A program made the position numbers and the translations under genes. A stretch of 64,000 bases of DNA from Actinomadura cremea (lineage in GTDB: Bacteria > Actinomycetota > Actinomycetes > Streptosporangiales > Streptosporangiaceae). The notes under the pieces are model-generated. The model ran no database searches. It was not told the origin of the DNA and worked only from the letters and a program-made list of their open reading frames with translations. The DNA is taken from NCBI RefSeq assembly GCF_014648495.1, contig NZ_BMRF01000007.1, positions 1 to 64,000 on the forward strand, given 5' to 3'. Numbering within the stretch: position 1 is the stretch's first letter; each line of letters opens with the position of its first letter. Positions 33,715 to 43,710 of this stretch are shown here, in pieces.

Positions 33715-34479
33715 GTGAGATCACCCTTCCGGCTGCGCCGCGTGGCCGCTGCCGCCGCCGTCGCCCTCGGCGCCGTCCTGACCGGCACCGCCCTCGCCGC
33801 GCCCGCCGCGGCCGAGGAGATCCCCGAGCTCAGCCACGAGGACTGCCCCGAACTGCCCGACGGCGCCGTGCCCGGCTACTGGCTGTGCAACTCCGTGGTG
33901 GTCAGCGGGGGCGAGTTCTCGTTCGGCAGCTTCGAGCAGCAGATCGACTCCCCGATGCGGCTCGTCTACGCCAACGGGTTCGACGCCGAGACGTTCGAGG
34001 AGACCTCCATCCTCGCGAGCTTCGAGTCCGAGTGGATGCAGGTGCAGGAGGGGATCTTCGGCGACCCGTTCGTCACCGCCGTCTACGCCAAGGCCGAGGC
34101 CATCGACCTCGACCTCGTCAACGGGAACGTGCAGCTGGACCTGAGGGTCCGGCTCCGCAACCCCCTCCTCGGCTCGAAGTGCACCATCGGCACCGCGAAC
34201 GACCCGATCGAGCTCGACCTGACCGTCGGGACCACGAGCCCGCCGCCGCCGAACCAGCCGATCAGCGGCAGCCCGCCGGTCGACGTGTCGACCGACCCCT
34301 GGGTCGTCAAGACGACGCTGGTCGACAACGCGTTCTCGGTCCCGGGCGCGGACAACTGCGGCATCGCGGACTCCGGGAACTGGTTGGTCAACCTGATCGC
34401 GGGCCTGCCGTCGGCCGCCGGCAAGAACACGGCGATCTTCGAGCAGTACGTGGCCGCCAAGTCCTACACCGAGCTGTGA
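33715..34479 (+). CDS. Secreted protein, tandem paralogue 1
   Basis: A 254-residue exported protein with a clear signal peptide (LRRVAAAAAVALGAVLTGTA then LAAPAAAEE). The mature part shares many blocks with the next gene: CPELPDGAVPGYWLC, YANGFDAETFEET, RNPLLGSKCTIGT, PPPNQPISGSPPVDVSTDPW and AAGKNTAIF, including four aligned cysteines. GTG 33715 was chosen for the GGAG box 6 bases upstream. The family was not recognised. The high Pro/acidic content and export suggest a cell-surface or spore-coat protein. Confidence 0.75.
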   Translation: MRSPFRLRRVAAAAAVALGAVLTGTALAAPAAAEEIPELSHEDCPELPDGAVPGYWLCNSVVVSGGEFSFGSFEQQIDSPMRLVYANGFDAETFEETSILASFESEWMQVQEGIFGDPFVTAVYAKAEAIDLDLVNGNVQLDLRVRLRNPLLGSKCTIGTANDPIELDLTVGTTSPPPPNQPISGSPPVDVSTDPWVVKTTLVDNAFSVPGADNCGIADSGNWLVNLIAGLPSAAGKNTAIFEQYVAAKSYTEL

Positions 34480-34513
34480 CACCCGACCCCGCCCGACCCA
34501 CGATGGAGAATCG

Positions 34514-35314
34514 ATGACAAGAAGGACAGCACGCCGGGCCGCCGCGGCGGTACTGGGGACCGTGGTCGGCATGGCCGGCCTCGTCGCGCAGGCGGCGCCC
34601 GCGGCGGCCGAGGAGGAGATCCCGGAGTTCAGCTTCGCGACCTGCCCCGAGCTGCCCGAGGGCGCTCAGCCCGGCCTGTGGCTGTGCACCATCGCGAAGA
34701 TCACGAGCGGACGTCTGACGCTGGGCGGCATCGACCAGGAGATCCACAGCCCGATCACCATCGTCTACGCGAACGGCTTCGACCCGATCACCTTCGAGGA
34801 GACGGTGATCGTCGAGTCGCTGGAGAGCGAGCCGATCCGGGTCGAGGGCGGGATCCTCGGCATCCCGGGCTCGGACTTCCTGCCGATCATGCAGATCCAC
34901 GCGCAGCCCCAGCTCGCGGGCGAGCTGGAGCTCAGCCCCGAGCCCGGCGTCCAGATGCGGCAGCGCATGAAGATCGGCGTAAAGAACCCGCTGCTGGGCG
35001 ACACCTGCACCATCGGGACGGACGAGGACCCGATCACCCTCGACCTCGGGTTCGGCCCCACGAACCCGCCGCCGCCCAACGAGCCGATCACCGGCGCCAC
35101 CCCGGTGGACGTGTCCACCGACCCGTGGGTGGTGAAGTCGACCATGGTCGACAACGCCTTCGCGGTGCCGAAGTCGGCGAACTGCGGCCCGTTCGGCTGG
35201 TTCAACGGCATCGTCGACTGGCAGTCGGGCCTGCCGGCCGCCGCCGGTAAGAACACGGCGATCTTCGACGTCTACTCGGCGTCCAAGGGCTACACCGAGC
35301 TCGGCGCCGCCTGA
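34514..35314 (+). CDS. Secreted protein, tandem paralogue 2
   Basis: A 266-residue exported protein, paralogous to the gene 34 bases upstream. Its signal peptide is RRAAAAVLGTVVGMAGLVAQ followed by AAPAAAEE. Conserved blocks are CPELPEGAQPGLWLC, YANGFDPITFEET, KNPLLGDTCTIGT, PPPNEPITGATPVDVSTDPW and AAGKNTAIF. ATG 34514 has GGAGA upstream. The short gap suggests an operon, and a perfect 14-bp hairpin ends it. The function is unknown. Confidence 0.77.
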   Translation: MTRRTARRAAAAVLGTVVGMAGLVAQAAPAAAEEEIPEFSFATCPELPEGAQPGLWLCTIAKITSGRLTLGGIDQEIHSPITIVYANGFDPITFEETVIVESLESEPIRVEGGILGIPGSDFLPIMQIHAQPQLAGELELSPEPGVQMRQRMKIGVKNPLLGDTCTIGTDEDPITLDLGFGPTNPPPPNEPITGATPVDVSTDPWVVKSTMVDNAFAVPKSANCGPFGWFNGIVDWQSGLPAAAGKNTAIFDVYSASKGYTELGAA

Positions 35315-35317
35315 GCG

Positions 35318-35349
35318 GACGGCCGGTGCCGGACCCGGCACCGGCCGTC
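35318..35349. terminator. Strong terminator after the secreted paralogues
   Basis: A perfect 14-bp stem (35318-35331 with 35336-35349) and a 4-base loop begin 3 bases after the stop codon of the second paralogue and end 13 bases before the HIT gene start. Confidence 0.78.
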
Positions 35350-35362
35350 TAGGTTCGTAGTC

Positions 35363-35812
35363 GTGGACTGTCTCATTTGCGACAACAACACCCACCGTTT
35401 CTCCCTCCCCGCCCGCGAGCACGTCGCCTCCGACGACCACTGGCGCGTCGCGCACGCCTTCGGCACGGGCACCCCCGGCTGGCTCGTCCTCGCCCCGCTC
35501 CGGCACGTGACGACCATCGCCGAACTCACCCGCGCCGAGGCCGAACTGCTCGGCCCGTGGCAGGCCCGGCTGTCCCGGGCCCTGCACGCGGTCACCGGCT
35601 GCGCGAAGACGTACGTCGCCCAGTTCGCGGAGGCCGAAGGGCACGCGCACGTCCACTTCCACGTGATCCCCCGGATGCCCGACCAACCCGAGGAGCTGCG
35701 CGGGCCGCGCGTGTTCGGCGCCCTCGGCCGTCCGGAGGAGGCGGACCTCACCCCGGCGCACCGCGACGAACTCGCCATGCGACTACGCCAAGAACTGACC
35801 CGCCCACGCTGA
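35363..35812 (+). CDS. HIT-family protein
   Basis: A 149-residue HIT-family nucleotide hydrolase/transferase. The active-site histidine triad is HAHVHFHVIPR near residue 95, and the N-terminus has CLICDNNTHRF with a possible metal-binding cysteine pair. Such proteins hydrolyse nucleotidyl phosphoramidates or dinucleoside polyphosphates. GTG 35363 is the only reasonable start and lies very close to the preceding terminator, so the transcript leader is short. Confidence 0.9.
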   Translation: MDCLICDNNTHRFSLPAREHVASDDHWRVAHAFGTGTPGWLVLAPLRHVTTIAELTRAEAELLGPWQARLSRALHAVTGCAKTYVAQFAEAEGHAHVHFHVIPRMPDQPEELRGPRVFGALGRPEEADLTPAHRDELAMRLRQELTRPR

Positions 35813-35825
35813 CGTGTTTCCTGCG

Positions 35826-35982
35826 TCGCCCTCGGCGTCAGGCCCCAGGGGCCTTCCTTCAACGGGCGACGCGTGCGATCGCTGCATCGCTCCGACTCGC
35901 CCAGGGGCACGCTGCGCGATCGGATTCTCGCTTCGCTCGAATCCGGCTTCGCTCGCGATCGCAGTCTTCCCCGTCCGCTCGG
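35826..35982 (+). repeat. ~150-bp repeat, copy 1 (inverted partner at 39541-39684)
   Basis: This intergenic element runs from CCCTCGGCGTCAGGCCC to GCGATCGCAGT. It contains TTCCTTCAACGGGCGACGCG, GCATCGCTCCGACTCGCCCA and CTTCGCTCGCGATCGC, all found in reverse orientation between 39541 and 39684. Relative to copy 2 it has an extra 16 bases containing a second CTTCGCTCG. No gene in it looks real. It may be a dispersed repetitive element. Confidence 0.8.
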
Positions 35983-36001
35983 GGCGGGGAGCAACGGCTG
36001 C

Positions 36002-37093
36002 CTAGCGGTCTGGCGCCGGGGGCGAAGCACCAAGCACGCTCCGTACCTCGGCGGCGATCTCCAGGTCCTCGCGGGCGGTGACGACCAGGGTGCGGACGGC
36101 CGCGCCCTCGGTGGAGACGTCGGCGTCCCCGCGGGCGTCCTCGTTAACGTCGGGGTCGACACCGACGCCGAGGAACGCGAGGTCGGAGGCCAGCCGGAAC
36201 CGGACGGACGGGTCGTGCTCGCCGACGCCTCCGGTGAACACCAGGACGTCGATGCCGCCGAGCGCGGCGGCCATCGCCGCCGCGCAGGCGCGCAGGCGGT
36301 GGTGGTAGACGTCGAGCGCGGCGAGCGCGGGGACGTCGCGGTCCTCGGCGAGGCGGCGGAGTTCGCGCATGTCGCCGGTGCCGGCGAGGCCGCGCAGCCC
36401 CGAGTCCTGTTCGAGGGCGTCGTTGACCTCGTCCCGCGTGAGGCCGTGCTTCATCAGCCACAGCGGGATGCCGGGGTCGATGCTGCCCGCGCGGGACGCC
36501 ATGACGAGCCCCTCGAGCGGCGTGAACCCCATCGTGGTGTCGACCGAGCGGCCCTCGGCGACGGCGGCGAGCGACGCCCCGGACCCGAGGTGGCACACGA
36601 CCATGCGCAGCGCCGCCGGGTCGGTGCCGAGGATCTCGCCGGCGCGGCGGACGGCGTACGCGAACGAGAGGCCGTGGAAGCCGAAGCGGCGCAGGCCGAA
36701 CCGGTCGCGCCAGTGCCGGGGGAGCGCGTAGGTGGCGGCCTCGTCCGGGAGCGTGGCGTGGAACGCGGTGTCGAAGCACGCCACGGTGGGCACGCCCGGG
36801 AGCGTCCCGGCGACCTCGGCGAGGGCGTGCAGGGACGCGGGCTGGTGCAGCGGCGCGAGGTCGACCAGCTCCCGCAGCCGCTCGGTGACCGCGCCGTCGA
36901 CCAGGACGGGCGCGGTGAGGTCGGCGCCGCCGTGGACGAACCGGATCCCGACCGCGTCCGGGCGCGGCAGCTCGGAGAGGAGTTCGGCGAGTTCGTCGCG
37001 GGAGCCGGCCACCTCGGCGACCGGCGTGTCGTCATCGTCGAGCACGCTCAGCTTCAGGCTGCTCGACCCGGGGTTGACGGTCAGCACGCGCAT
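36002..37093 (-). CDS. ackA: Acetate kinase
   Basis: A 363-residue acetate kinase converting acetyl phosphate and ADP to acetate and ATP. The signatures are VLTVNPGSSSLKLSVLD at the N-terminus, FDTAFHATLP, GFHGLSFAYA, the HLGSGASLAAVAEGRSVDTT nucleotide/phosphate loop, GFTPLEGLVM and FTGGVGEHD. It is slightly shorter than the ~400-residue norm. ATG 37093 shares its A with the phosphoketolase stop (TGATG), so the two are translationally coupled. Together they turn sugar phosphates into acetate and ATP. Confidence 0.95.
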   Translation of the reverse strand: MRVLTVNPGSSSLKLSVLDDDDTPVAEVAGSRDELAELLSELPRPDAVGIRFVHGGADLTAPVLVDGAVTERLRELVDLAPLHQPASLHALAEVAGTLPGVPTVACFDTAFHATLPDEAATYALPRHWRDRFGLRRFGFHGLSFAYAVRRAGEILGTDPAALRMVVCHLGSGASLAAVAEGRSVDTTMGFTPLEGLVMASRAGSIDPGIPLWLMKHGLTRDEVNDALEQDSGLRGLAGTGDMRELRRLAEDRDVPALAALDVYHHRLRACAAAMAAALGGIDVLVFTGGVGEHDPSVRFRLASDLAFLGVGVDPDVNEDARGDADVSTEGAAVRTLVVTAREDLEIAAEVRSVLGASPPAPDR

Positions 37094-39438
37094 CAGTACG
37101 ACCACGTCCATTCGCGGATCTCGGGGGCGTCCTCGCCGTGCTCGCGGGTGTGGGCGCGCATCGCCAGCCGGCGGTCCGACATCCGCTGCCGGACGTGCGC
37201 GACCCGCCCGCCGAGCGACGGGACGCGGTCGATGACGTCCATGACCAGGTGGAACCGGTCGAGGTCGTTCAGCATCACCATGTCGAAGGGCGTCGTGGTG
37301 GTGCCCTCCTCCTTGTAGCCCCGGACGTGCAGGTTCGCGTGCCCGTGGCGGCGGTAGGTGAGCCGGTGGACCAGGTACGGGTAGCCGTGGAAGGCGAAGA
37401 TGATCGGCTTGTCGGTGGTGAACAGCGCGTCGAACTCGGCGTCCGGCATCCCGTGCGGGTGCTCGCTGGGCGGCAGGAGGCGCATCAGGTCGACGACGTT
37501 CACCACGCGGACGCGCAGTTCGGGGAACGTCTGCCGCAGCTCGTCCACGGCCGCGAGGGTCTCCAGCGTCGGGACGTCCCCGGCGCACGCCATGACGACG
37601 TCCGGGTCGGCGCCGCCGTCGCTGGACGCCCACTCCCAGATGCCGATGCCGCGCGTGGCGTGCGCAACGGCCTCGTCCATGGTGAGCCAATTCAGCGCGG
37701 GCTGCTTCCCGGCGACGACCACGTTGACGTAGTCGCGGGAGCGGAGGCAGTGGTCGCCGACGGACAGCAGCGTGTTGGCGTCCGGCGGCAGGTACACCCG
37801 GACGATCTCCGGCTTCTTGTTCATGACGACGTCGAGGAAGCCGGGGTCCTGGTGGGTGAAGCCGTTGTGGTCCTGCCGCCACACGTGCGACGACAGCAGG
37901 TAGTTCAGCGACGCGATCGGCCGCCGCCACGGCAGGTGCCGGGTCACCTTCAGCCACTTGGCGTGCTGGTTGAACATCGCGTCGACGATGTGGACGAACG
38001 CCTCGTAGGAGTTGAACAGGCCGTGCCGCCCGGTCAGCAGGTACCCCTCGAGCCAGCCCTGGCACAGGTGCTCCGACAGCACCTCCATGACGCGGCCGTG
38101 CGCCGCCTGGTGCTCGTCGGTCGGCAGCCGCACGCCCTCGAACACCCGGTCGGTGGCCTCGAACACGTCGCCGAGCCGGTTCGACGCCGTCTCGTCCGCG
38201 CCCATGATGCGGAAGTTCTCGGGGTTCGCGCGGATGACGTCGCGCAGGTACGTCCCGAGCGCCCTGGTCGGTTCGGCGGTCGTCGTGCCGGGCTTGCCGA
38301 TCTGCACCGCGTAGTCGCGGAAGTCGGGCAGGACGAGCGGCTTGAGCAGCAGGCCCCCGTTGGCGTGCGGGTTCGCGCTCATCCGCCGCTCGCCGCGCGG
38401 CGCCAGCTCGCGCAGCTCGGCGACGGGGCGGCCGGCGTCGTCGAACAGCTCCTCGGGGCGGTACGAGCGCAGCCACCGTTCGAGCTGCTCGAGGTGCGAG
38501 GGGTCGTCGGACACCCCGGCGAGCGGCACCTGGTGCGAGCGCCACGTGTTCTCGACGGGCTTGCCGTCGACCTCCTTCGGGCCCGTCCAGCCCTTGGGGG
38601 ACCGCAGCACGATCATCGGCCAGCGCCGCCGTTCCGCCGCGCCGTGCTCGCGGGCCGCGCGCTGGATGTCGGCGATCTCGTCGAGCGCCTGGTCGAGCGC
38701 CGTGGCCATCTTGCGGTGCATGGACGCGGGTTCGTCCCCGGCGACCAGCAGCGGATGGTAGCCGTACCCGTCGAGGAGCTGGACGAGCTCCTCCTCGGGG
38801 ATCCGCGCGAGCACGGCCGGATTCGCGATCTTGTAGCCGTTGAGGTGCAGGATCGGCAGCACCGCCCCGTCCCGCACCGGGTCGAGGAACTTGTTCGAGT
38901 GCCAGCTCGCCGCCAGCGGACCCGTCTCGGCCTCGCCGTCCCCGACGATGCACGCCACGACCAGGTCGGGATTGTCGAACGCGGCGCCGAACGCGTGCGC
39001 CAGCGAGTACCCGAGTTCCCCGCCCTCGTGGATCGAGCCGGGCGTCTCCGGCGCCACGTGCGACGGCACGCCGCCGGGGAAGGAGAACTGCCGGAACAGC
39101 CGCCGCATCCCGCGCTCGTCGAACGAGACGTCCGGGTACACCTCGCTGTAGGTGCCTTCCAGCCACGCGTTCGCGACCGCCGCCGGGCCGCCGTGCCCCG
39201 GGCCCATGACGTAGATCATGTCGAGGTCGCGGGCGCGGATCACCCGGTTGAGGTGGGCGTAGCAGAAGTTCAGGCCGGGGGTGGTGCCCCAGTGGCCGAG
39301 CAGCCGCGGCTTGATGTGGCCGCGCCGCAGCGGCTCGCGCAGCAGCGGGTTGTCCAGGAGGTAGATCTGCCCGACCGACAGGTAGTTCGCGGCCCGCCAG
39401 TAAGCGTCGAGCCGCCGGACTTCATCATCGTGTGCCAT
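37093..39438 (-). CDS. xfp: Phosphoketolase (Xfp)
   Basis: A 781-residue thiamine-diphosphate phosphoketolase that cleaves xylulose 5-phosphate (and possibly fructose 6-phosphate) to acetyl phosphate. Visible motifs are [72 protein letters not shown] and [21 protein letters not shown] 39438 gives the family's usual length. The ribosome site is weak (CGGGCG). It is directly coupled to acetate kinase, forming a bifid-shunt-like branch. The two genes are bracketed by an inverted pair of ~150-bp repeats. Confidence 0.95.
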   Translation of the reverse strand: MAHDDEVRRLDAYWRAANYLSVGQIYLLDNPLLREPLRRGHIKPRLLGHWGTTPGLNFCYAHLNRVIRARDLDMIYVMGPGHGGPAAVANAWLEGTYSEVYPDVSFDERGMRRLFRQFSFPGGVPSHVAPETPGSIHEGGELGYSLAHAFGAAFDNPDLVVACIVGDGEAETGPLAASWHSNKFLDPVRDGAVLPILHLNGYKIANPAVLARIPEEELVQLLDGYGYHPLLVAGDEPASMHRKMATALDQALDEIADIQRAAREHGAAERRRWPMIVLRSPKGWTGPKEVDGKPVENTWRSHQVPLAGVSDDPSHLEQLERWLRSYRPEELFDDAGRPVAELRELAPRGERRMSANPHANGGLLLKPLVLPDFRDYAVQIGKPGTTTAEPTRALGTYLRDVIRANPENFRIMGADETASNRLGDVFEATDRVFEGVRLPTDEHQAAHGRVMEVLSEHLCQGWLEGYLLTGRHGLFNSYEAFVHIVDAMFNQHAKWLKVTRHLPWRRPIASLNYLLSSHVWRQDHNGFTHQDPGFLDVVMNKKPEIVRVYLPPDANTLLSVGDHCLRSRDYVNVVVAGKQPALNWLTMDEAVAHATRGIGIWEWASSDGGADPDVVMACAGDVPTLETLAAVDELRQTFPELRVRVVNVVDLMRLLPPSEHPHGMPDAEFDALFTTDKPIIFAFHGYPYLVHRLTYRRHGHANLHVRGYKEEGTTTTPFDMVMLNDLDRFHLVMDVIDRVPSLGGRVAHVRQRMSDRRLAMRAHTREHGEDAPEIREWTWSY

Positions 39439-39540
39439 ATCGCCCGGCACGTGCCCGGTCTCGAGCGTCTCAATCCCGGCCACGCGACGACCGGCACCAA
39501 CGAACGCGGAGCCCATCGAGCCCACCCCGGCCATCGCCCC

Positions 39541-39684
39541 AGCCAGAGCGGACCGGCACAACTGCGATCGCGAGCGAAGCGAGAACTCGATCGCGCAGCG
39601 AGCCGCTGGGCGAGTCGGAGCGATGCAGCAATCGCACGCGTCGCCCGTTGAAGGAAGGCCCTCCAGGGCCTGACGCCGAGGGTG
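39541..39684 (-). repeat. ~150-bp repeat, copy 2 (inverted partner of 35826-35982)
   Basis: Reverse complement of the element at 35826-35982, highly similar, with differences such as the TTGTGCCGGTCCGCTC end. It lies about 100 bases upstream of the phosphoketolase start. A small palindrome, AGGCCCTCCAGGGCCT, sits at one end. Any promoter for phosphoketolase would lie between it and 39438, or beyond it. Confidence 0.8.
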
Positions 39685-40027
39685 ATGCGAACAAACCGGC
39701 ACGCGGGCCACGGCGGCGCGGTGCGCGCCTTCCTGCGCCACCGTGGCCCTTCTCCCCGCTCGGCCGTGGGCTCCACGCCGGTCTCGGAGGCGGCGGCCGA
39801 TCGCGCGACCGCCGCCCCGCCCCCCAGCGGACCGGTGGAGCCGGTACGGGCCTGGTGCCCCCGAGCCGTGCGAGCACCGTGCGTTGCACTCTGCCGTCTC
39901 CTCGCCCGCACGTTCACAGCATTCCGCGGGCTTTCGGTGGACGGCGGGGATCCTGCGGTCGGCGGATCGCCGTACGTGACGAACGGTGCGCACTGGGCGA
40001 CCGGCGGCGACCGGCGATCGGGTCCGG
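39685..40027. other. Intergenic region without a recognisable gene
   Basis: These 343 bases lie between the repeat and the AAA ATPase stop codon. Open frames exist on both strands, but their translations are low-complexity Arg/Pro/Ala sequence with no domain and no good ribosome site. I see nothing assignable here. Confidence 0.5.
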
Positions 40028-42706
40028 TTACAGGTAGAGGCCGTAGAACTCTTCCGGGTGTTCGAGCAGGGGCGGCAGGTCGTCGGACGTGAGCGTGACC
40101 AGTTCGTCCCGCGTGGGGGCGGTCGCGGGGGCGTCGCCGTCGCCGAGGGCGGCCGTGGCGACCCGGTCGGCCTGGTTCGCGACCGCGACGTCGAGCATGT
40201 TGCGCATCAGCCGCCCGTTGCCGAAGGACGGCCCGCGCGGTGCGCGCCGCAGCATCGTGCGGAGCACGTCGTGCGTGCCGGGCGCGAGGTGGAAGCCGTC
40301 GGCGTCGGCGAGCTGCCCGAACACCGAGATCAGCTCGTCGTCGCTGTAGTCCGGGAAGTGGATCTGCTTGGGGAAGCGGGAGTCCAGGCCGGGGTTGGCG
40401 GCGAGGAACTCGGCCATCTCCTGCTGGTATCCGGCCACGACGACGACCAGGTCGTCGCGGTGGTCCTCCATCAGCTTCACCAGCTCGGCGATGGCCTCGT
40501 GCCCGTAGTCGCCCTTCAGCGGCGACTGCGTCAGCGTGTACGCCTCGTCGATGAACAGGACGCCGCCGATCGCGCGCTCCACGAGCCGGCGGGTGCGCGG
40601 CGCCGTCTGCCCGATGTACTCGCCGACCAGGTGCGCGCGGGACGCCTCCACCAGGTGGCCGGACGACAGCACGCCGAGCCGCTTGTAGATGCGGCCGAGC
40701 AGCCGCGCCACCATCGTCTTGCCGGTGCCGGGGTTGCCGGTGAACACCATGTGCCGGGTCGGCGGCGTCACCCGCAGCCCCGACTCGCTGCGCAGCCGCG
40801 CCGCCTCGGTGCCCGCGACCAGCAGCGCGATCTCGTGCTTGACCGTGTCGAGGCCGGTCAGGTCGCGTAGCTCGGCGAGCGGGTCGCCGATGGTGCGCGA
40901 CGCCTCCAGGGTCGCCGGGACGTCGCCCTTGCGGACGACCAGCTCGGCGTCCGCGGAGCGGGCGCGCAGGGCGGCGACCACGTCGGCGGCCAGGTGCGGG
41001 GCGAGGCGCGCGTTGCGCAGCGACTGCATCGGCGGGGTCGCGGCGAGCAGCTCGCCCGCCGCCTCGGCCGCCTGCCGCGTCGCGCGGGCGCCCAGCGGGA
41101 CGAGCGCGCGGCGGAACAGCTCGGCGTGCCCCGCGGCGGTGAACGGGTGCGTGCGGGCGATCCGGAACCCGAGCGGGAGCGCCGGGTTGATCTCCCGGAT
41201 GCGCTCGTCGCCGCCCGCGTCGCACAGCGCCACCAGGTTGAGCTCGGGGTGCACGGCCAGCAGCCGGTGCAGCTCCGCGGACAGCGCCTCGCCGTTGCCG
41301 GCGTCGGTGAGGATCTCGTCCAGGCCCTCGATGATCAGCAGCCGGTCGGACGCGCACTCGCGGGCGTCCGCGTGCAGCCGGGCGACGGCGTCGGAGAGGC
41401 GCTGCCCGGCGAACAGGTTGTCGGTCAGCCACAGCGGGTCGCGGCCCAGCGCGAGCGCGCGGCCGAGCTCCTGCGCGGCGTCCCGCTTGCCGGTGCCGTC
41501 CGGTCCGGCGAGCAGCAGCCGCACCGCCTTCGTGCCGCGCGACACCTCCTCCAGCGCCGCCGTCACGTCGGGCTGCTCGACGAGCGTCGACACGAGGTCC
41601 GGGCGGCGGGGGCTCGCCGCGCCGTCCCGTCCGGCGGGCTCCCGCAGCGTCTCGGTCAGCGGGTTGACGATGCGGCGGCGCGGCGCGAACAGGCGGCGCA
41701 CGTCCGTCTGGAACTGGCCGACCGGGATCCACTCGGCCTTCGGGAACCACGGGTCGCCCGGGAGGCCCTGGACGATCGCGATGAACCGCATCGACATGTC
41801 GAGCCACGCGCGGCACGCGTCGGCCGCGCCCGCGACGAGCGCCTGCGCGAGCCACGCGCGCGTCCGCTCCTGCCAGGCGCCCGGCTTGAAGCCGCGCCGC
41901 TCGCCGGGGAACCGGCCGAGGATCTCGTGGTAGGCGTCCTCGCCGAGCGCCGCCGCCAGCTCCGCCGGGACGTGCTCCATGCTGCCCTGGAGCAGCAGGT
42001 GGACGAGGTGCACCTCGGGCGTCTCGTCCCGCGGGGCCGCGGCGAGGAGCGTCCGGTGCGCGGCGAGGAGGCCGCCGCACACCCAGTCGAGGTAGCCGAC
42101 GGGGCCCTGCAGCTCGGGCACCGCGCGCAGGATCGACTCGTCGGCGTGCCGGTGCCAGAGCTCGCGCAGCTCCATCTTCGGCAGGTTCACGTCGCACTGC
42201 GGCGGGTCGTCGTACAGGCGCAGGAGGGCGGTGCGGCGCTCCTCCAGCGGCTCGACGCCCTCCAGGACGGCCAGGCAGTCGCGCGCCAGCTCGATCGCGA
42301 GCTTGCGGTCGGGCGCCTCGATCAGCCAGTCCACCGGCGGGCGCCACCGCCCGCCCGGCGCGTCCCACCGGGCCATCCGGTTGCTGAGCGGGCCGGGGTT
42401 CACCAGGTGCCGGTGCAGCAGCCGCTCCGGGAGCTGGGACCGCGACCCCGCCTTGATCGCGCCGCCGCCCGGCAGGAACGCCAGGATCCCGAAGATCTCC
42501 GCGGTGATCAGCGAGGCGGGGAGCGTCAGCAGCTTGTGCTCGTCCGTGGTCAGCTCGGCGGCGCGCGGGTCGGCCGCGAGCGCGTCGATGCGTCCCGCGA
42601 TCTCCTCGAACAGGCCGTCGGGCACCCGCCACGGACCGTGCGCGTAGACGTCGAGGACCGGCTCGTCGGTGAGCAGTAGCTCCAGATGCTCCGGCAGCCG
42701 CAACAC
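40028..42706 (-). CDS. Double-AAA CbxX/CfqX-like ATPase
   Basis: An 892-residue protein. The N-terminal 370 residues are helical and unassigned. A first, degenerate AAA module has GPDGTGKRD (Lys kept, Thr/Ser replaced by Arg) near 400 and [11 protein letters not shown] as Walker B. The second module is a complete CbxX/CfqX type with [19 protein letters not shown] near 655, LFIDEAYTL near 720 and [10 protein letters not shown]. Relatives act as remodelling ATPases, for example Rubisco activase CbbX and type VII EccA. GTG 42706 was preferred because GGGGAG lies just upstream; TTG 42727 would add 7 residues. No carboxylase or ESX genes are adjacent, so its partner is unknown. Confidence 0.85.
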   Translation of the reverse strand: MLRLPEHLELLLTDEPVLDVYAHGPWRVPDGLFEEIAGRIDALAADPRAAELTTDEHKLLTLPASLITAEIFGILAFLPGGGAIKAGSRSQLPERLLHRHLVNPGPLSNRMARWDAPGGRWRPPVDWLIEAPDRKLAIELARDCLAVLEGVEPLEERRTALLRLYDDPPQCDVNLPKMELRELWHRHADESILRAVPELQGPVGYLDWVCGGLLAAHRTLLAAAPRDETPEVHLVHLLLQGSMEHVPAELAAALGEDAYHEILGRFPGERRGFKPGAWQERTRAWLAQALVAGAADACRAWLDMSMRFIAIVQGLPGDPWFPKAEWIPVGQFQTDVRRLFAPRRRIVNPLTETLREPAGRDGAASPRRPDLVSTLVEQPDVTAALEEVSRGTKAVRLLLAGPDGTGKRDAAQELGRALALGRDPLWLTDNLFAGQRLSDAVARLHADARECASDRLLIIEGLDEILTDAGNGEALSAELHRLLAVHPELNLVALCDAGGDERIREINPALPLGFRIARTHPFTAAGHAELFRRALVPLGARATRQAAEAAGELLAATPPMQSLRNARLAPHLAADVVAALRARSADAELVVRKGDVPATLEASRTIGDPLAELRDLTGLDTVKHEIALLVAGTEAARLRSESGLRVTPPTRHMVFTGNPGTGKTMVARLLGRIYKRLGVLSSGHLVEASRAHLVGEYIGQTAPRTRRLVERAIGGVLFIDEAYTLTQSPLKGDYGHEAIAELVKLMEDHRDDLVVVVAGYQQEMAEFLAANPGLDSRFPKQIHFPDYSDDELISVFGQLADADGFHLAPGTHDVLRTMLRRAPRGPSFGNGRLMRNMLDVAVANQADRVATAALGDGDAPATAPTRDELVTLTSDDLPPLLEHPEEFYGLYL

Positions 42707-42810
42707 AGTCTCCCCAAGAGTGATCAAAGCAGAGGTACAGCCTATGTTCAGTCAGGGAGTGCTGGATTAGCGGACGAACCGCGGAACGGTTAACGGACGG
42801 CCACGTCCGG

Positions 42811-43710
42811 TCAGGCGCCGCGCAGGTGCTCGACGGCGATCCGGGCGGCCGTGCCGATCACCGCGTCGCCCTGCGGGTGGACGGCCAGCGGGACGGGCGT
42901 CCGGGTGAACACCGCGACCGCGTACCGGCCGCCGTCCGGGTACTCCACGACCCCCACCTCGTTGCGGACGGTCGGCAGCGTCCCGGTCTTGCCGCTGACG
43001 ACCACGTCCTCGAACGGGAACCCGGACGACAGCCGGTGCGGCCACACCTGCAGCGCGAACATCCGGCGCATCGCCGCGCACTCCGCCGGCGGCGCCGCCT
43101 CGTCCCGCCAGACGAGCGACAGCAGCCGGGTCATCTCGCGGGGCGTGCTGCGGCTGGTGCGCAGCGGGTCCAGCGGACGGACGCGCGCGGGCACGCCGGG
43201 CTCCTCCAGCCGCCCGTACACCTCGTCGAAGCTGGTGGCGCCGGTGTCCTGGAACAGGTGGTCGAGCATCTCCCGGCCGCTGCCCGCGACGAACGTCGCG
43301 GGCAGGCCGAGGTCGGCGGCGGCCGCGTTCACCGCGTCCAGGCCGACCCGGTCGAGCAGGAAGTCGGCCGCCGCGTTGTCGCTCACCGTGATCATGAGGG
43401 TGGCCAGGTCGCGCAGCGACATCCGCACGTCGTCCAGCAGCGCCGACACGCCGGTCGGCCCGGACGTGCGCCCCTCGGCGGGCAGCGTCGCGCGTTCGGT
43501 CGGGTCGAGCGTCCCGGCCGCGACCCGCCGGTGGAACGCCACCAGCAGCGGCACCTTGAACACCGAGGCCAGCACCACGGGTTCGCCCGCGCGGACGCCG
43601 ACGTCCCGTCCGGTGTCGACGTCGACGGCGTGGCAGCACCCGGCCACCCCGGCCGCGCGGAACTCCGCCTCGATCCGCCCGGTCACGCCGCCGGTCGCCC
43701 CGCCGGTCAC
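42811..43710 (-). CDS. Class A beta-lactamase-like serine hydrolase without signal peptide
   Basis: A 299-residue member of the beta-lactamase/DD-peptidase fold. It has the SxxK motif (SVFK, Ser49-Lys52), SDN (110-112) and KTG (SGKTGT near 224). The omega-loop Glu-x-x-Leu-Asn motif that activates deacylating water in class A enzymes is not present in recognisable form (RLEEPGVPARV). No signal peptide is seen, so the protein may be cytoplasmic. Its GTG overlaps the LysR stop (GTGA), so the two are translationally coupled. It may be a sensor, a hydrolase of another substrate or a weak beta-lactamase. Confidence 0.82.
   Translation of the reverse strand: MTGGATGGVTGRIEAEFRAAGVAGCCHAVDVDTGRDVGVRAGEPVVLASVFKVPLLVAFHRRVAAGTLDPTERATLPAEGRTSGPTGVSALLDDVRMSLRDLATLMITVSDNAAADFLLDRVGLDAVNAAAADLGLPATFVAGSGREMLDHLFQDTGATSFDEVYGRLEEPGVPARVRPLDPLRTSRSTPREMTRLLSLVWRDEAAPPAECAAMRRMFALQVWPHRLSSGFPFEDVVVSGKTGTLPTVRNEVGVVEYPDGGRYAVAVFTRTPVPLAVHPQGDAVIGTAARIAVEHLRGA

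Noticed and set aside
35826-39684. Inverted repeats as ends of a transposon carrying xfp-ackA
   Set aside because: No transposase lies between them, no target-site duplication was evident, and the element is intergenic in style. Kept only as a repeat pair.
39685-40092. Possible small gene between the repeat and the CbxX-like ATPase
   Set aside because: The translations are low-complexity, have no recognisable domain or ribosome site, and overlap the ATPase 3' end.
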